A stretch of 64,000 nucleotides of DNA, from NCBI RefSeq assembly GCF_003050935.1, contig NZ_QAOX01000001.1, forward strand, positions 744,001 to 808,000, in the 5' to 3' direction. The number at the start of each line of letters is the position of its first letter. Position 1 is the first letter of the stretch. This document shows positions 1 through 8,297 of this stretch, one piece after another. A model generated the notes under the pieces. That model had not been told where the DNA came from. It searched no databases and worked only from the letters and a program-made list of their open reading frames with translations. Origin of the DNA: Luteibacter sp. OK325 (lineage in GTDB: Bacteria; Pseudomonadota; Gammaproteobacteria; Xanthomonadales; Rhodanobacteraceae). The translations under genes and the position numbers were made by a program.

Positions 1-99
1 TTCGCTAACGTTGCGGCTCACCTGGATCACGACGGTTCTGGGCTCTCGCTGGATTTCGACTGTGAATTCAGCATAGCGAACCTGCCGTGGGGCCGATAG
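1..99 (+). CDS. possible C-terminal tail of a gene entering from the left
   Basis: Frame 1 is open from the first base to a TAG at 97-99 and would encode 32 residues ending in NLPWGR. Frame 2 is also open, up to a TAG at 73-75. Nothing in either frame allows family recognition. A downstream end of a plus-strand gene is possible, but 99 bases cannot establish it, and the stretch could equally be intergenic. Confidence 0.2.
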   Translation, partial: FANVAAHLDHDGSGLSLDFDCEFSIANLPWGR

Positions 100-113
100 G
101 CCAAATGGCTCCA

Positions 114-350
114 TCAAGCGTCGAGTCCACTCCCGATCAGGCGACCGAGCGGCTTGGATGCGGCGGCGATGACGATGCCCAATACGATGTAGCCGACATT
201 GCCAATGATCGTGTGCGCGGGGTAGTGCTGCACTTCGATGCCGAAGGCAAGCTCGACGGCGTACATGCCCCACATGAAAGCAAAGAAGACCGTCCAGACA
301 AGGCCAACAAGCCGCAAGATGAAGACAGCAGTCCTTTGATAGGTTGTCAC
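114..350 (-). CDS. small two-TM inner-membrane protein, unknown function
   Basis: The product is a 78-residue hydrophobic protein. Two membrane segments are visible, about residues 8-32 (rich in V, F, W, A) and 45-64 (IIGNVGYIVLGIVIAAA), followed by a short basic tail. The start is a GTG at 350 preceded by AAAGGAAC at SD distance on the minus strand, which supports this start. It lies 129 bases downstream of the glutathione transferase gene on the same strand, with a perfect inverted repeat between them that could be its operator. I do not recognise the family. A membrane location is certain from composition; the role is unknown. Confidence 0.7.
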   Translation of the reverse strand: MTTYQRTAVFILRLVGLVWTVFFAFMWGMYAVELAFGIEVQHYPAHTIIGNVGYIVLGIVIAAASKPLGRLIGSGLDA

Positions 351-402
351 GGGCCGTTCCTTTGGTGGGTTGATGTGGTTCGCGATGTGCCGGCTCCGGT
401 TT

Positions 403-445
403 GTCTAATTTGACCACTCAGAGCCCTTGATTGGTCAAATTAGAC
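403..445. promoter_or_regulatory. 14-bp perfect inverted repeat, operator-like
   Basis: GTCTAATTTGACCA (403-416) is repeated in perfect inversion as TGGTCAAATTAGAC (432-445) with a 15-base spacer. The arms are AT-richer than the surroundings and no T-run follows, so an operator is likelier than an intrinsic terminator. It sits 53-95 bases upstream of the GTG start of the small membrane protein and downstream of the glutathione transferase stop. The cognate regulator is not identifiable in the window. Confidence 0.5.
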
Positions 446-479
446 TAGTTTATGACCCGCTCCGTCGCAGAGAACAACC

Positions 480-1118
480 TCAGTCGGCAGCAGCAAAATG
501 CGCCATCTGGTCTGCATAGGCCTTGGAGAAGGCCGGCCGGGATGTGGCTCGCGCGACATAGTCGCGGCATGCGGGATGTCCCGCCAGGCCATCGAATCGA
601 TCGACGACGCGCAACACATCCGCCATGAGTATGTCGGCAACCGAGAACGAGGTCGCCAACCATTCGCGACGGGCGAGGATGGGCTCCAGGTGTTTAAGCC
701 GCGCCCCGAGAAAGTCATCGAGTAGTTTCCACTCGGGCGTCTCGTTTCTAAGACCCGAGAACGCGAAGAGCGTCCAATGCTGGCTGGCTGCCTCAACCGA
801 ATTGAGCGCCGCGAAGAGCCACTCCGTAACCTCGGCGCGACCTTGTGAATCCGCAGGCATCAGCGCCTCGCTGCGCTCACCCAGATGAAGCAGGATGGCG
901 CCACTCTCGAAAAGAGAGATGTCTCCGTCGATCAGCCAAGGCACCTGGCCGAAGGGTTGGTGCCGAAAATGTTCCGCGCCTCTGTTGCCGAACGGCACGC
1001 TCTGGACTTCATAAGGCAACCCGGCTTCTTCCAACGCCCAGCGCACGCGGATGTCGCGCACATAGCCTCGCGGAAGCTCGGGGACCCAATGGAAGGTGGC
1101 TAGAATGAGCTTGCTCAT
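480..1118 (-). CDS. glutathione S-transferase family protein
   Basis: A 212-residue cytosolic protein with the two-domain GST layout. Residues 1-83 form the thioredoxin-like domain, with the QVPWL cis-proline loop at 58-62 and the ESGAI glutathione gamma-glutamyl site at 71-75. The helical C-terminal domain covers about 90-212. The length is typical of bacterial GSTs. Such enzymes conjugate or reduce electrophiles with glutathione; the substrate cannot be told from sequence. The ATG at 1118 begins the conserved first strand (KLILATFHW). It is transcribed towards the small membrane protein, 129 bases away. Confidence 0.9.
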   Translation of the reverse strand: MSKLILATFHWVPELPRGYVRDIRVRWALEEAGLPYEVQSVPFGNRGAEHFRHQPFGQVPWLIDGDISLFESGAILLHLGERSEALMPADSQGRAEVTEWLFAALNSVEAASQHWTLFAFSGLRNETPEWKLLDDFLGARLKHLEPILARREWLATSFSVADILMADVLRVVDRFDGLAGHPACRDYVARATSRPAFSKAYADQMAHFAAAD

Positions 1119-1344
1119 GACGCATGATCCTCACGGCAAAGTGTGCAGCAGTGCGTCGCGAATAAAACCATCACTCGGGACTACAGACAACCCAAGGTTG
1201 TTTTGCTACGGTCATACCGTTGCCTGCGTCATCGCTAACCGTGCTGCGCAGACAACCATCGCTTCAAGCGGTGAAGAAGCGCGAGCCAGAGGTGGTACAA
1301 ACACCCCTGACCCGCTAACCACAACCAACTAGAAAGGAGTTGAT
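1119..1344. other. intergenic region with a short inverted repeat
   Basis: There is no convincing gene here on either strand. ACAACC-CAA-GGTTGT (1187-1201) is a perfect 6+6 inverted repeat about 70 bases upstream of the GST start and could be an operator for that gene. The remainder is featureless except for the strong SD AGAAAGGAG at 1331-1339 that serves the short ORF downstream. Confidence 0.4.
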
Positions 1345-1446
1345 ATGGCTGCGCCACATCATACGGCACCCGCTCGCCCGCCGAATCCCCTCGGCGACAC
1401 ACCCACCGGTTACCGAGCGTTCTGCCCACACCGCAGATACGGTTGA
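1345..1446 (+). CDS. 33-aa small ORF with a strong ribosome binding site
   Basis: ATG at 1345 follows AGAAAGGAG (1331-1339) at near-ideal spacing. The ORF encodes 33 residues, proline-rich in the first half and basic at the end, with stop TGA at 1444-1446. There is no transmembrane segment or recognisable family. The SD is the best argument for translation. It could be a leader peptide for the downstream small gene at 1681 or a chance ORF. Confidence 0.35.
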   Translation: MAAPHHTAPARPPNPLGDTPTGYRAFCPHRRYG

Positions 1447-1680
1447 CGAACCGCGGCGGCAGCCGTCCCCCTGAGCTTTTTCTCGGCCGAGCAACGCGGC
1501 GCGTCGCCGTGTGACCCGAGAACAGGGCTGCTTCCCGCAACACATTTCATCAAGGCAAACCACTCGGCGCCCGGTCACGGGCCGCCGGTGAACCCGTGAG
1601 TCCGTTTGATCCGCGGTACGCCATGCCATGCATGGTGTGCCGCACCTTGACGCGATGCAGCGGCACCCAAGGAAAAGACC
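1447..1680. other. intergenic, nothing recognised
   Basis: These are 234 bases between the two small ORFs. Overlapping minus-strand reading frames are long but consist of Arg/His/Ser-rich shadow sequence without family features. No palindrome or promoter stood out. Confidence 0.3.
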
Positions 1681-1953
1681 ATGCCTGACTCGAACGACAT
1701 CGATGCGGACGCGAGCCCGCATGACCTGCTGAATGAAGCCACGGAGTGGATGCGGTATGCCGGCGGCATCGCCGAACTGCTCGGCGAACTCGTCCACGAA
1801 TCGGATGCCGTCGATTGTCGACGGATGGCGCTCGCCCTCGAAGCGATCGGTGCGATCGCTCGTGTTGGCGCCCAGCGGACGGCGCAGGCACATGCCCTCG
1901 TGCATTGGCAGCGTGCCAGGGCCGAGGGAATGCCAACAACGCAGAATATCTGA
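1681..1953 (+). CDS. small acidic helical protein, unknown function
   Basis: A 90-residue protein with an acidic N-terminus (MPDSNDIDADASPHDLL) followed by amphipathic helices rich in Ala, Leu and Glu (about 20-80). AAGGAAAA just upstream of the ATG is a plausible SD. Its codon and residue composition is protein-like, unlike the overlapping frames. No membrane segment or motif is visible. I do not recognise the family; it resembles the small helical cytosolic proteins common in Xanthomonadales genomes. Confidence 0.6.
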   Translation: MPDSNDIDADASPHDLLNEATEWMRYAGGIAELLGELVHESDAVDCRRMALALEAIGAIARVGAQRTAQAHALVHWQRARAEGMPTTQNI

Positions 1954-2090
1954 TGCCGTTCTCAACGACGCGCCCCGAAAATCCTTACGATCTTGCTGCC
2001 TCCGAATGAAGCGCATCACCCCAGCACACGTTCGGTATTACGATGCCCCTACCGGACAGGGAACCGTCCGCATATGGAGAGAGCCTTACG

Positions 2091-3719
2091 ATGCGCACCG
2101 CCCTCTGGATAGTGGCCCTGATCGCCGCGGGCCTTCTAGGCAGCGGCATCGCACTACGTTGGCGGGCCGCGCATACGCCGCCCATCATCATGGTGAAGCT
2201 CGACGGCGCCGCGACCCATGCCGTCTCCGGGCGCCTGCTCGTCTTCGCGACACTGGCCAGCTCAGCCAAGGCCCTGACGAGGGATGGCAAGGTGACCCAG
2301 GTCGACGCCGACCCATGGCACCCCAAGCGCACCGCCGTGGCGGCGCGCGAGATCCTCAGGCTTGCACCGGAACAGGCTGCCGAGATCGACACGGATGCGA
2401 TCGCCTTCCCCGAGGGTTTTTCGCAACTGCCGCCGGGCCAATACCTGCTGCAGGCTGTGCTCGACCAGGATCACAACTACAACTACAGCGGCCGCGACAC
2501 CGGCGACCTGATCAGCCCGGTGGTCAGCGTACGACTACCGCTGGTGCTTCCTGCCACCCTGCCCCTCGTTGCCGTGCGATCGAATCCCGATCCGTGGCGA
2601 CTGGAGTGGGAGACACCGGACATACAAGCCGACGCACCGGCGGCGCGTGCGAGCACCCGGCCTCTCGATATCACGAGCCGGCTCCTTTCCGCCTTCACCG
2701 GGCGCCCGATACACATGCGCGGATGGGTGCTGCTGCCGCCCGGCTACAACAAGACCGACGGCGCACGCTATCCCACGGTCTACTTCACCCATTCTTACGG
2801 AGGCGACAAGGACAGCCTCGTCGATGATGTCGTCACCGTGCACCTTGCGATGACCAAGGGTGAGATGCCGCCGATGATCTGGGTGTTCCTGGATCAATCG
2901 GGTGCCACGGGCACGAACGAGTTCGCCAACTCGGTGAACAACGGACCGTGGGGTGACGCCATCACCAAGGAGCTCATTCCCGACCTCGAAGCGAAGTACC
3001 GCATGGATGCGAAGCCCTCCGGCCGACTCCTTACCGGGCATTCGTCCGGTGGTTGGGCAACGCTCTGGTTGCAGACGCAGTATCCGAAAGTATTCGGTGG
3101 CACGTGGTCGACATCGCCCGACCCGGTCGACTTCCACGACTTCTCCGGCGTGGACATCTACACACGCAACGCAAATTTCTATCGACGCCCGGATGGCGAG
3201 CTCTGGCCAATCAGCCGCGTGCACTTTCACGGCGAAGGATCCTTCGCGGATGCCGCGCGACTCGAGCGCGTCCTGGGCCCGTACGGCGGCCAGGTGTCGT
3301 CGTACGAGTGGGTGTTCTCGCCGAGGAATGTCGACGGCACGCCGATGCTGCTGTTCGATCGCTACTCAGGCCAGATCGATCCCCAGGTGCAGGCGTACTG
3401 GATCGAGCACTACGACATTGCCCGATACATCCGCCTGAACTGGCCAACGCTGAAGCCCGACCTGGACGGCAAGATCCATATCGTCGTCGGTACGGAAGAT
3501 TCCTGGTACCTCGACGGCGCCGTGCACAAGCTCAAGGCCGTGCTCGACGGCCTTCACGCGAGGTCGGATATTCGTTTCCTTCCCAACAAGGCGCACATGG
3601 ACCTCTACGCCAAGGGCGACGACCCGCATGCACTGCTCAAGGAAATGAGCCAGCAGATGTATGTGGTCGCGCGTGGGGAGGCTTCAACGATGCAGACCAA
3701 GGCGGTCGAGGCGCAGTAA
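2091..3719 (+). CDS. membrane-anchored alpha/beta-hydrolase esterase (PF00756-type)
   Basis: From the ATG at 2091 the protein has 542 residues. The frame is open from 2043, but only the later start gives a clean N-terminal membrane or signal segment (MRTALWIVALIAAGLLGSG), and GGAGAG lies upstream of it. Residues ~30-190 form an extra N-terminal domain. The catalytic part starts near 200 (RGWVLLPPGYN) and carries the nucleophile elbow GHSSGG at 316-321, with Ser318 as the predicted nucleophile. This matches the putative-esterase (esterase D-like) fold acting on the periplasmic side. The substrate is unknown. The gene stands alone, convergent with the motor cluster. Confidence 0.8.
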   Translation: MRTALWIVALIAAGLLGSGIALRWRAAHTPPIIMVKLDGAATHAVSGRLLVFATLASSAKALTRDGKVTQVDADPWHPKRTAVAAREILRLAPEQAAEIDTDAIAFPEGFSQLPPGQYLLQAVLDQDHNYNYSGRDTGDLISPVVSVRLPLVLPATLPLVAVRSNPDPWRLEWETPDIQADAPAARASTRPLDITSRLLSAFTGRPIHMRGWVLLPPGYNKTDGARYPTVYFTHSYGGDKDSLVDDVVTVHLAMTKGEMPPMIWVFLDQSGATGTNEFANSVNNGPWGDAITKELIPDLEAKYRMDAKPSGRLLTGHSSGGWATLWLQTQYPKVFGGTWSTSPDPVDFHDFSGVDIYTRNANFYRRPDGELWPISRVHFHGEGSFADAARLERVLGPYGGQVSSYEWVFSPRNVDGTPMLLFDRYSGQIDPQVQAYWIEHYDIARYIRLNWPTLKPDLDGKIHIVVGTEDSWYLDGAVHKLKAVLDGLHARSDIRFLPNKAHMDLYAKGDDPHALLKEMSQQMYVVARGEASTMQTKAVEAQ

Positions 3720-3724
3720 CCGCT

Positions 3725-4102
3725 TTACTCGCGGCGTGACCGCGCCTTGGCCCTGGGCCGCTTACCGATGGTGGCGGCCTGGGGCACATCCCTGGGCGTC
3801 GCGGCAGCACCGCGGCCGAGCTGTTCGAGGGACGACAGGTCGTCGACGTAGGACACGAAGTGCTGGAGGTACCCCGGCGACAGGTCGCGCATCAACGCGA
3901 TCGACCGGTGGACGAGGGCACTCGAATTGAGCGGACCGGCGTTCTCCGGCGCGTTTTCGAGGGACTGGCGCAACTGACTCTCGGTGCGCATCCGCGACCA
4001 GAGCTTCTGGAAATGGTCGAGCGCCGCCAGCTCCGGAAAGGACGACGAGCGAGCGACGATTTCATCGGCGATGCGTCCCAGCGGCCCGCGATCAGGGCGC
4101 AT
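3725..4102 (-). CDS. DUF2894 family protein, last gene of the motor cluster
   Basis: The start is set at the ATG at 4102, overlapping the OmpA-like gene by 11 bases; upstream codons in this frame are Arg-rich shadow. The 125-residue product begins MRPDRGPLGRIADEIVA and has a helical middle (about 20-90) and a basic, disordered tail ending in KRPRAKARSRRE. DUF2894 proteins are typically found next to OmpA/DUF802/DUF3348 genes in beta- and gammaproteobacteria, and this context is the main support. No catalytic motif is visible; it is a likely cytosolic accessory factor of the membrane complex. Confidence 0.75.
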   Translation of the reverse strand: MRPDRGPLGRIADEIVARSSSFPELAALDHFQKLWSRMRTESQLRQSLENAPENAGPLNSSALVHRSIALMRDLSPGYLQHFVSYVDDLSSLEQLGRGAAATPRDVPQAATIGKRPRAKARSRRE

Positions 4103-4742
4103 GGGGGGTCGCGTTGTTCGACGACGGCTTCGGAATCGGAGCGATCTCCACGCGGCGATTCTTCGCACGTCCTTCTTCGCTGTCGTTCGCGCCAACGGGT
4201 TGCTCCGAACCGAACGCTGCGGCGAACACCGACGGCGCCGGCACACCGTCCGCGATGAGCGCACGCGTGACGGTCAGGGAACGCTGCGCCGAAAGCTCCC
4301 AGTTGTCGGCGAAGTGACGGTTGCCATCGTGCACCTGCTGGTCGTCGGTGAAACCGCTGACCATAAGGACTTCGTCGCGCGTGGTGAGGTAGTTCGACAG
4401 CGGGCCTGCCAGGCTCTTCAGCACCTCGCGACCTTCCGGCTGCAGCTGGTCGGAGTTCAACGCGAACAGGACGCTGCCGCGAATACCGATGCGTCCGTTG
4501 ACCAGCGTTACGCGCCCTGCCGCCAACGGCGCGGCCAGCGCCTGCTCCAGTGTCATGCGCCGCTGCGCTTCGGCCTGCCGCTGCTTGACCTCTTCGTCCA
4601 ACCGATGCGTCAGCTGCAACTGCATGCCGATCACGCCCACCAGGATGAGCACGAAGGCACCCAGCAGCACCGACATCAGGTCGCCGAAGGCGGCCCAGAT
4701 CGGCGCGACCGATTCCCCTTCGAACTCGATGTCGTCACTCAT
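4092..4742 (-). CDS. MotB/OmpA-like peptidoglycan-binding partner of the MotA-like protein
   Basis: A 216-residue inner-membrane protein. A single N-terminal transmembrane helix (about 15-42) begins PIWAAFGDLMSVLLGAFV; Asp21 sits where MotB, TolR and ZorB carry their proton-binding Asp. A coiled linker (43-70) leads to an OmpA_C-like domain (~75-200) with the SGFTDD and NRRVEIAP motifs that bind peptidoglycan. The gene start overlaps the stop of the MotA-like gene in an ATGA. With that protein it should form a proton-driven stator. It is too short for a true outer-membrane OmpA. Confidence 0.88.
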   Translation of the reverse strand: MSDDIEFEGESVAPIWAAFGDLMSVLLGAFVLILVGVIGMQLQLTHRLDEEVKQRQAEAQRRMTLEQALAAPLAAGRVTLVNGRIGIRGSVLFALNSDQLQPEGREVLKSLAGPLSNYLTTRDEVLMVSGFTDDQQVHDGNRHFADNWELSAQRSLTVTRALIADGVPAPSVFAAAFGSEQPVGANDSEEGRAKNRRVEIAPIPKPSSNNATPHAP

Positions 4743-6802
4743 GCCGTTTCCGCCCCGGCGGCTGCGCGATGGCGGGCAAGCTGCTGCATCTCTTCGATGA
4801 TCTGCTTCTGCGAGAGCATGCTCAGATCGACGACTTCCCTTGCCTGCGCGACGTAATAAGCGAGTTGCTCATCGCTACGGGCAAGCGAGTTATCCAGTGC
4901 GGTGGCAATGACCGCCAGGCGCTCCATGAGCGCGTCGTTGGACTTGCCGAAAAGTTGCACGCCGGTACCGAACGCTTCGCCCAGGCTCGCCACGTCGCCG
5001 GCACTCGCGGCAACCTGCGCACCCACGACTTCGAGCTTGCCGGTCTCGGCCTCGATGTGATCGGTGAAACGCGTGCTGACGCGTTCGAGAAGGTCGGCCG
5101 ACGTGGTGACCAGCGCGTCCACGGCGACGCGCTGCTCGGTCGAGGCGTGGTTCACGGCGTCGAGCAGGGTCTCCAGCGTCGCAAGCAGACGGCTGCGCTC
5201 GTCGAGCATGGCGGTGTCGCGGACCATGCTGTCGGAGAGTTTCTGGCGCAGCTCGGCAACGATCTCGGCGGCCGCCTTCGGCGCTTCGGAGGCCGCGTCG
5301 ACGAGACGGGAAATCTCGGCGATGGTTTCGCCAGCCGTGCGCGCCAGCGTGTCGCAGATGTCCTGCTGGCGAGTGGCAACGTTTTCGCCGGCCTGCTCCC
5401 AATGGGCGTTCAGTGTGGAGACCATCGCGGTGAGCGAATCGGTCCAGGTCGTCAGTCGTTCTTCGTCGCGCGCCTGGAGCTTGGCCTGCAGGTCTTCGTG
5501 CGAAACATGCACGACGCGCACAAGCGAGGACGCGTGTTCCTCGAAGGTTGCCGAAGCGGCGACGAGCGCTTGCTCATGGCGCGCAGCCAGGTCTTCATGT
5601 GCCGCCCCCTGTTTCGCCAGAGCGTCGTTCCAGGCTTCGGCGACGTCGCTGGCTGTGGTGTCGAGACGTGCCGCGACGCCATCGATCAATGCGACCGAGC
5701 GCTGCTCGAAGGTCTCGGCGAAGCGCCCCTGCGAAGTGCGTAGCTCCTGCGCCAACGTCTCGTTCGAACGCTGCTGTTCGGTGACCGCGCTCTTCCAGAT
5801 AGCCGCAACGGCGGTCGTGCTCGTCCCGAATGCGGAAGACAAACCTTCGAGCTGCTGCTTCACGGCATGCGTCACCGTGTCGTGCAGCGAGGCCGTTTCC
5901 CGGGCGAGGCCGGCCATTGTCGATTCCATCACCGGCTGGAAGGCCGCGCTCGCGGCGCGTGCGCTTTCGGTCACGCTTTCCTTCAGCGACTGCTGCACGG
6001 ACGACGCAAGCTTCGCGTAGATCTCACCGGTTGATGCGTGGAAGGCGTCCTGGCTGGCGCGCTGCCGCTCACTCGCTTCCCGGCTGTGTTGTTCGATGCC
6101 TGCCATCATCGTCTGCAGGCGGTCGATCAGCGCAGGCATCACCTCGGTCTGCTGCTGCAGAAGCTTGAATGCCTCCTCGCGTTGATGGGTCTGCGAGTAG
6201 ATGCGCAACGTGGTCGCGATCTTCACGTCCAGCAGCTGCACGGTTTCCAGCCGCTCGCGGCGGCAAAGGGCCGACAGCAGTCCCAGCATCGCCGAGGTGG
6301 CGACGCCGGCGATGGACGTGCCGAAGGCGAAGCCGAGCCCCTTCACCGGAGCGGCCAGCGAGCCGCGGATCGCCTGGAGGTCCGAGGCGCTTTCCAGCGC
6401 CAGACCGGTGCCCCGGAGTGTCGCCATCATGCCCAGCAGCGTGCCGAGCATGCCCAACAGAACCAGCAGGCCGACCAGATACGGGGTAAGCGACGGCGCA
6501 GGCAGCGCCACGCGCTCGCCTTCGACGCGCAGCCGCACGGCGTTGCGCAGGCTGGGGTGCAGCCGCTCGAGGAAACCACCGAGACTCGGCGGTGCCGCGG
6601 ACAGATCGGCGACGGCGGCCTGAAGCGTGCCCGTGGCCTGGCGATAACGATGTAGTTCCAGCGCACCCGCGACGTAGCAGGCACCGATCAGCAACGCGAC
6701 GGCGGCGCCCAGCGGGTTCGACCCTACATAGCCCGCGCCGATCCAGCACACGGCGACGAGGCCGACGATGAACACCGCAAGGTTGAGAAAATTTCTGAAC
6801 AT
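4739..6802 (-). CDS. DUF802 MotA/ExbB-like membrane protein with a long coiled-coil tail
   Basis: A 687-residue protein from the ATG at 6802, which has GGAAAG at SD distance and lies 10 bases past the DUF3348 stop; the frame is open upstream but encodes shadow sequence. Two hydrophobic segments (about 5-50) precede a MotA/TolQ/ExbB-type pair (about 105-200) containing LLGMLGTLLGMMATLRGT and PVKGLGFAFGTSIAGVAT. Residues ~205-687 are Ala/Glu/Gln/Thr-rich heptads, an extended cytoplasmic coiled coil. The layout resembles ZorA of Zorya and other long-tailed 5:2 stator units. DUF802 has no established function that I know of. Confidence 0.85.
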   Translation of the reverse strand: MFRNFLNLAVFIVGLVAVCWIGAGYVGSNPLGAAVALLIGACYVAGALELHRYRQATGTLQAAVADLSAAPPSLGGFLERLHPSLRNAVRLRVEGERVALPAPSLTPYLVGLLVLLGMLGTLLGMMATLRGTGLALESASDLQAIRGSLAAPVKGLGFAFGTSIAGVATSAMLGLLSALCRRERLETVQLLDVKIATTLRIYSQTHQREEAFKLLQQQTEVMPALIDRLQTMMAGIEQHSREASERQRASQDAFHASTGEIYAKLASSVQQSLKESVTESARAASAAFQPVMESTMAGLARETASLHDTVTHAVKQQLEGLSSAFGTSTTAVAAIWKSAVTEQQRSNETLAQELRTSQGRFAETFEQRSVALIDGVAARLDTTASDVAEAWNDALAKQGAAHEDLAARHEQALVAASATFEEHASSLVRVVHVSHEDLQAKLQARDEERLTTWTDSLTAMVSTLNAHWEQAGENVATRQQDICDTLARTAGETIAEISRLVDAASEAPKAAAEIVAELRQKLSDSMVRDTAMLDERSRLLATLETLLDAVNHASTEQRVAVDALVTTSADLLERVSTRFTDHIEAETGKLEVVGAQVAASAGDVASLGEAFGTGVQLFGKSNDALMERLAVIATALDNSLARSDEQLAYYVAQAREVVDLSMLSQKQIIEEMQQLARHRAAAGAETA

Positions 6803-6812
6803 GACTTTCCAG

Positions 6813-7514
6813 TTAGCTGGCACGAAGCGCTGCAAGCAGGCCTTCGACCGGTTGAAAACGAACGTCCAGTTCGGCGAGCAATACGCTCTGCATGTCTTTG
6901 CGGAACACGTCCAGCCACGCGGCGGACGGCTCGGCGGATGTGGTTTGCGCGCGCTGGCGCAAACCATCGAAGTACTCGCCCAGGAGCGTGGGCAGCTTGC
7001 CAAGGAGCGACTGCTCGCGCGGGCTCAGCGCCAGCTCCATCACCGCATCGACCTCCGCCAGCCGGGCCATCTCGGGTGATGCCTGGGCGAGCATGTCGCG
7101 CAGGTTGCCCCGCAGGCTGCCCGTCGTTGCCTGGATCTTTCTTTGCAGGGCGATGTAACGCTGTCGAAGCGGCGCGTAGTCGTTTGCGGCGTCGATACCC
7201 GGCATGCCCTGGGCTTCGCGTTGTGCCGCCGTCACGAAGGCACGGTCGGCGGCGATCGCCTGGATCAGGGCGTCACGCGAACGCAGACACTCGTCCTCCG
7301 CAGCCTGTCCGAAGGCAGGCACGTCGTCAGGCGGCTCCGAAGGCTTGCCATCGAGCGCCGTGGACAGGGCAATCGCCTGCTTCCAGTCGAGCCAATGGCT
7401 CAGCCGGTCCGGAAGGGAGGCACCCGATTGTGGGGCGTCGACATCGGTAAGCCGGGTGAGCATGCGAATGAACGCCGGGCCCCGGACCGTCGACCGTTGA
7501 GGTGCTGCTTGCAC
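6813..7514 (-). CDS. DUF3348 family protein, first gene of the motor cluster
   Basis: A 233-residue soluble helical protein starting at a GTG at 7514. The N-terminal block, with RLSHWLDWKQAIALSTALDG at about 36-55, is characteristic of DUF3348. The remainder is predicted helical, with a conserved-looking QRYIALQRKIQ segment. DUF3348 genes regularly precede DUF802 and OmpA genes, as here (10 bases apart). It has no membrane segment, so it is probably a cytosolic component or regulator of the stator complex. The SD for the GTG is weak. Confidence 0.8.
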   Translation of the reverse strand: MQAAPQRSTVRGPAFIRMLTRLTDVDAPQSGASLPDRLSHWLDWKQAIALSTALDGKPSEPPDDVPAFGQAAEDECLRSRDALIQAIAADRAFVTAAQREAQGMPGIDAANDYAPLRQRYIALQRKIQATTGSLRGNLRDMLAQASPEMARLAEVDAVMELALSPREQSLLGKLPTLLGEYFDGLRQRAQTTSAEPSAAWLDVFRKDMQSVLLAELDVRFQPVEGLLAALRAS

Positions 7515-7652
7515 GGTTCTACTGGCTAAAAGACGACCATTTTACACGCGAACGCCGACCGGGCTGTTTCGCCGGCATGGCGACGTGAACCCGGGTGCGG
7601 AAAGAATATCAAACGCCTTGAGAATGGACCGGCGTGATGGCCCCCGAGGCCG

Positions 7653-8171
7653 TCAGGTTGCGGGAACGGCCTCGGCCCCATGCCCCTCGCGAGGCCGCAT
7701 CGCCATGCGGACGAGGTAGATCACGATCAGCACATTGGCTACCAGGACCGCCAGCTTGAGCCAGTTGAAGCGCTCGATACACTCGTAAAGCTCGAACGGC
7801 ACCAGCGAACCCGTCGCGATCACGGTGAACCATTCGGCCCAGTGCTTGCGCAGCCACAGGCCAATGCCCTCGGTGGCAAAGATGGCCGCATAGACCAGCG
7901 CCACGATGCCTACCGCGACGAATTTTGCCGGGCCCATGGCCTCGAGCAGGTGGACCAGGCTCCAGCGCATTTCGTTGCTGTCGGTCAGCTGCAGGTGCTC
8001 CAGCCACTGAACCAGGTGCTGGAAGCTTTCCTGGCGATCCAGCCGGAACGCGGCGATGGCGATAAGGATGAGCCCGATGGTCTTCACCGCCATATAGACC
8101 GCGATAATGCGCAGGCCGGCAGGGTAATGGGGCGTTGCGTCCGGATCGTTCGAGGTACTTACAGAGGCCAT
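7653..8171 (-). CDS. DUF2127 integral membrane protein
   Basis: A 172-residue protein with four hydrophobic helices (roughly 20-45, 75-100, 105-125 and 135-155). Residues RIIAVYMAVKTIGLILIAIA and the ATEGIGLWLRKHWAEWFTVI block are typical of DUF2127 proteins. The function of the family is not established. It is a single gene, divergent from the DUF2231 gene with 126 bases between the starts, so the two may share a control region. Confidence 0.8.
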   Translation of the reverse strand: MASVSTSNDPDATPHYPAGLRIIAVYMAVKTIGLILIAIAAFRLDRQESFQHLVQWLEHLQLTDSNEMRWSLVHLLEAMGPAKFVAVGIVALVYAAIFATEGIGLWLRKHWAEWFTVIATGSLVPFELYECIERFNWLKLAVLVANVLIVIYLVRMAMRPREGHGAEAVPAT

Positions 8172-8297
8172 GAACCGATCTTAGTCGGGCTGGGCCGCCG
8201 GCGGGAGGGGTCCGGTCCAAGACATAGTCTCGACACCGCGCAGACTAGCTTGCAGCGTCAGCCCGCAAGCCCCTTCCTCCCATCGAGACAGCTGCCC

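Noticed and set aside
1315-2019. 234-codon minus-strand ORF
   Set aside because: It is an Arg/His/Cys-rich shadow overlapping two better plus-strand small ORFs and has no recognisable domain.
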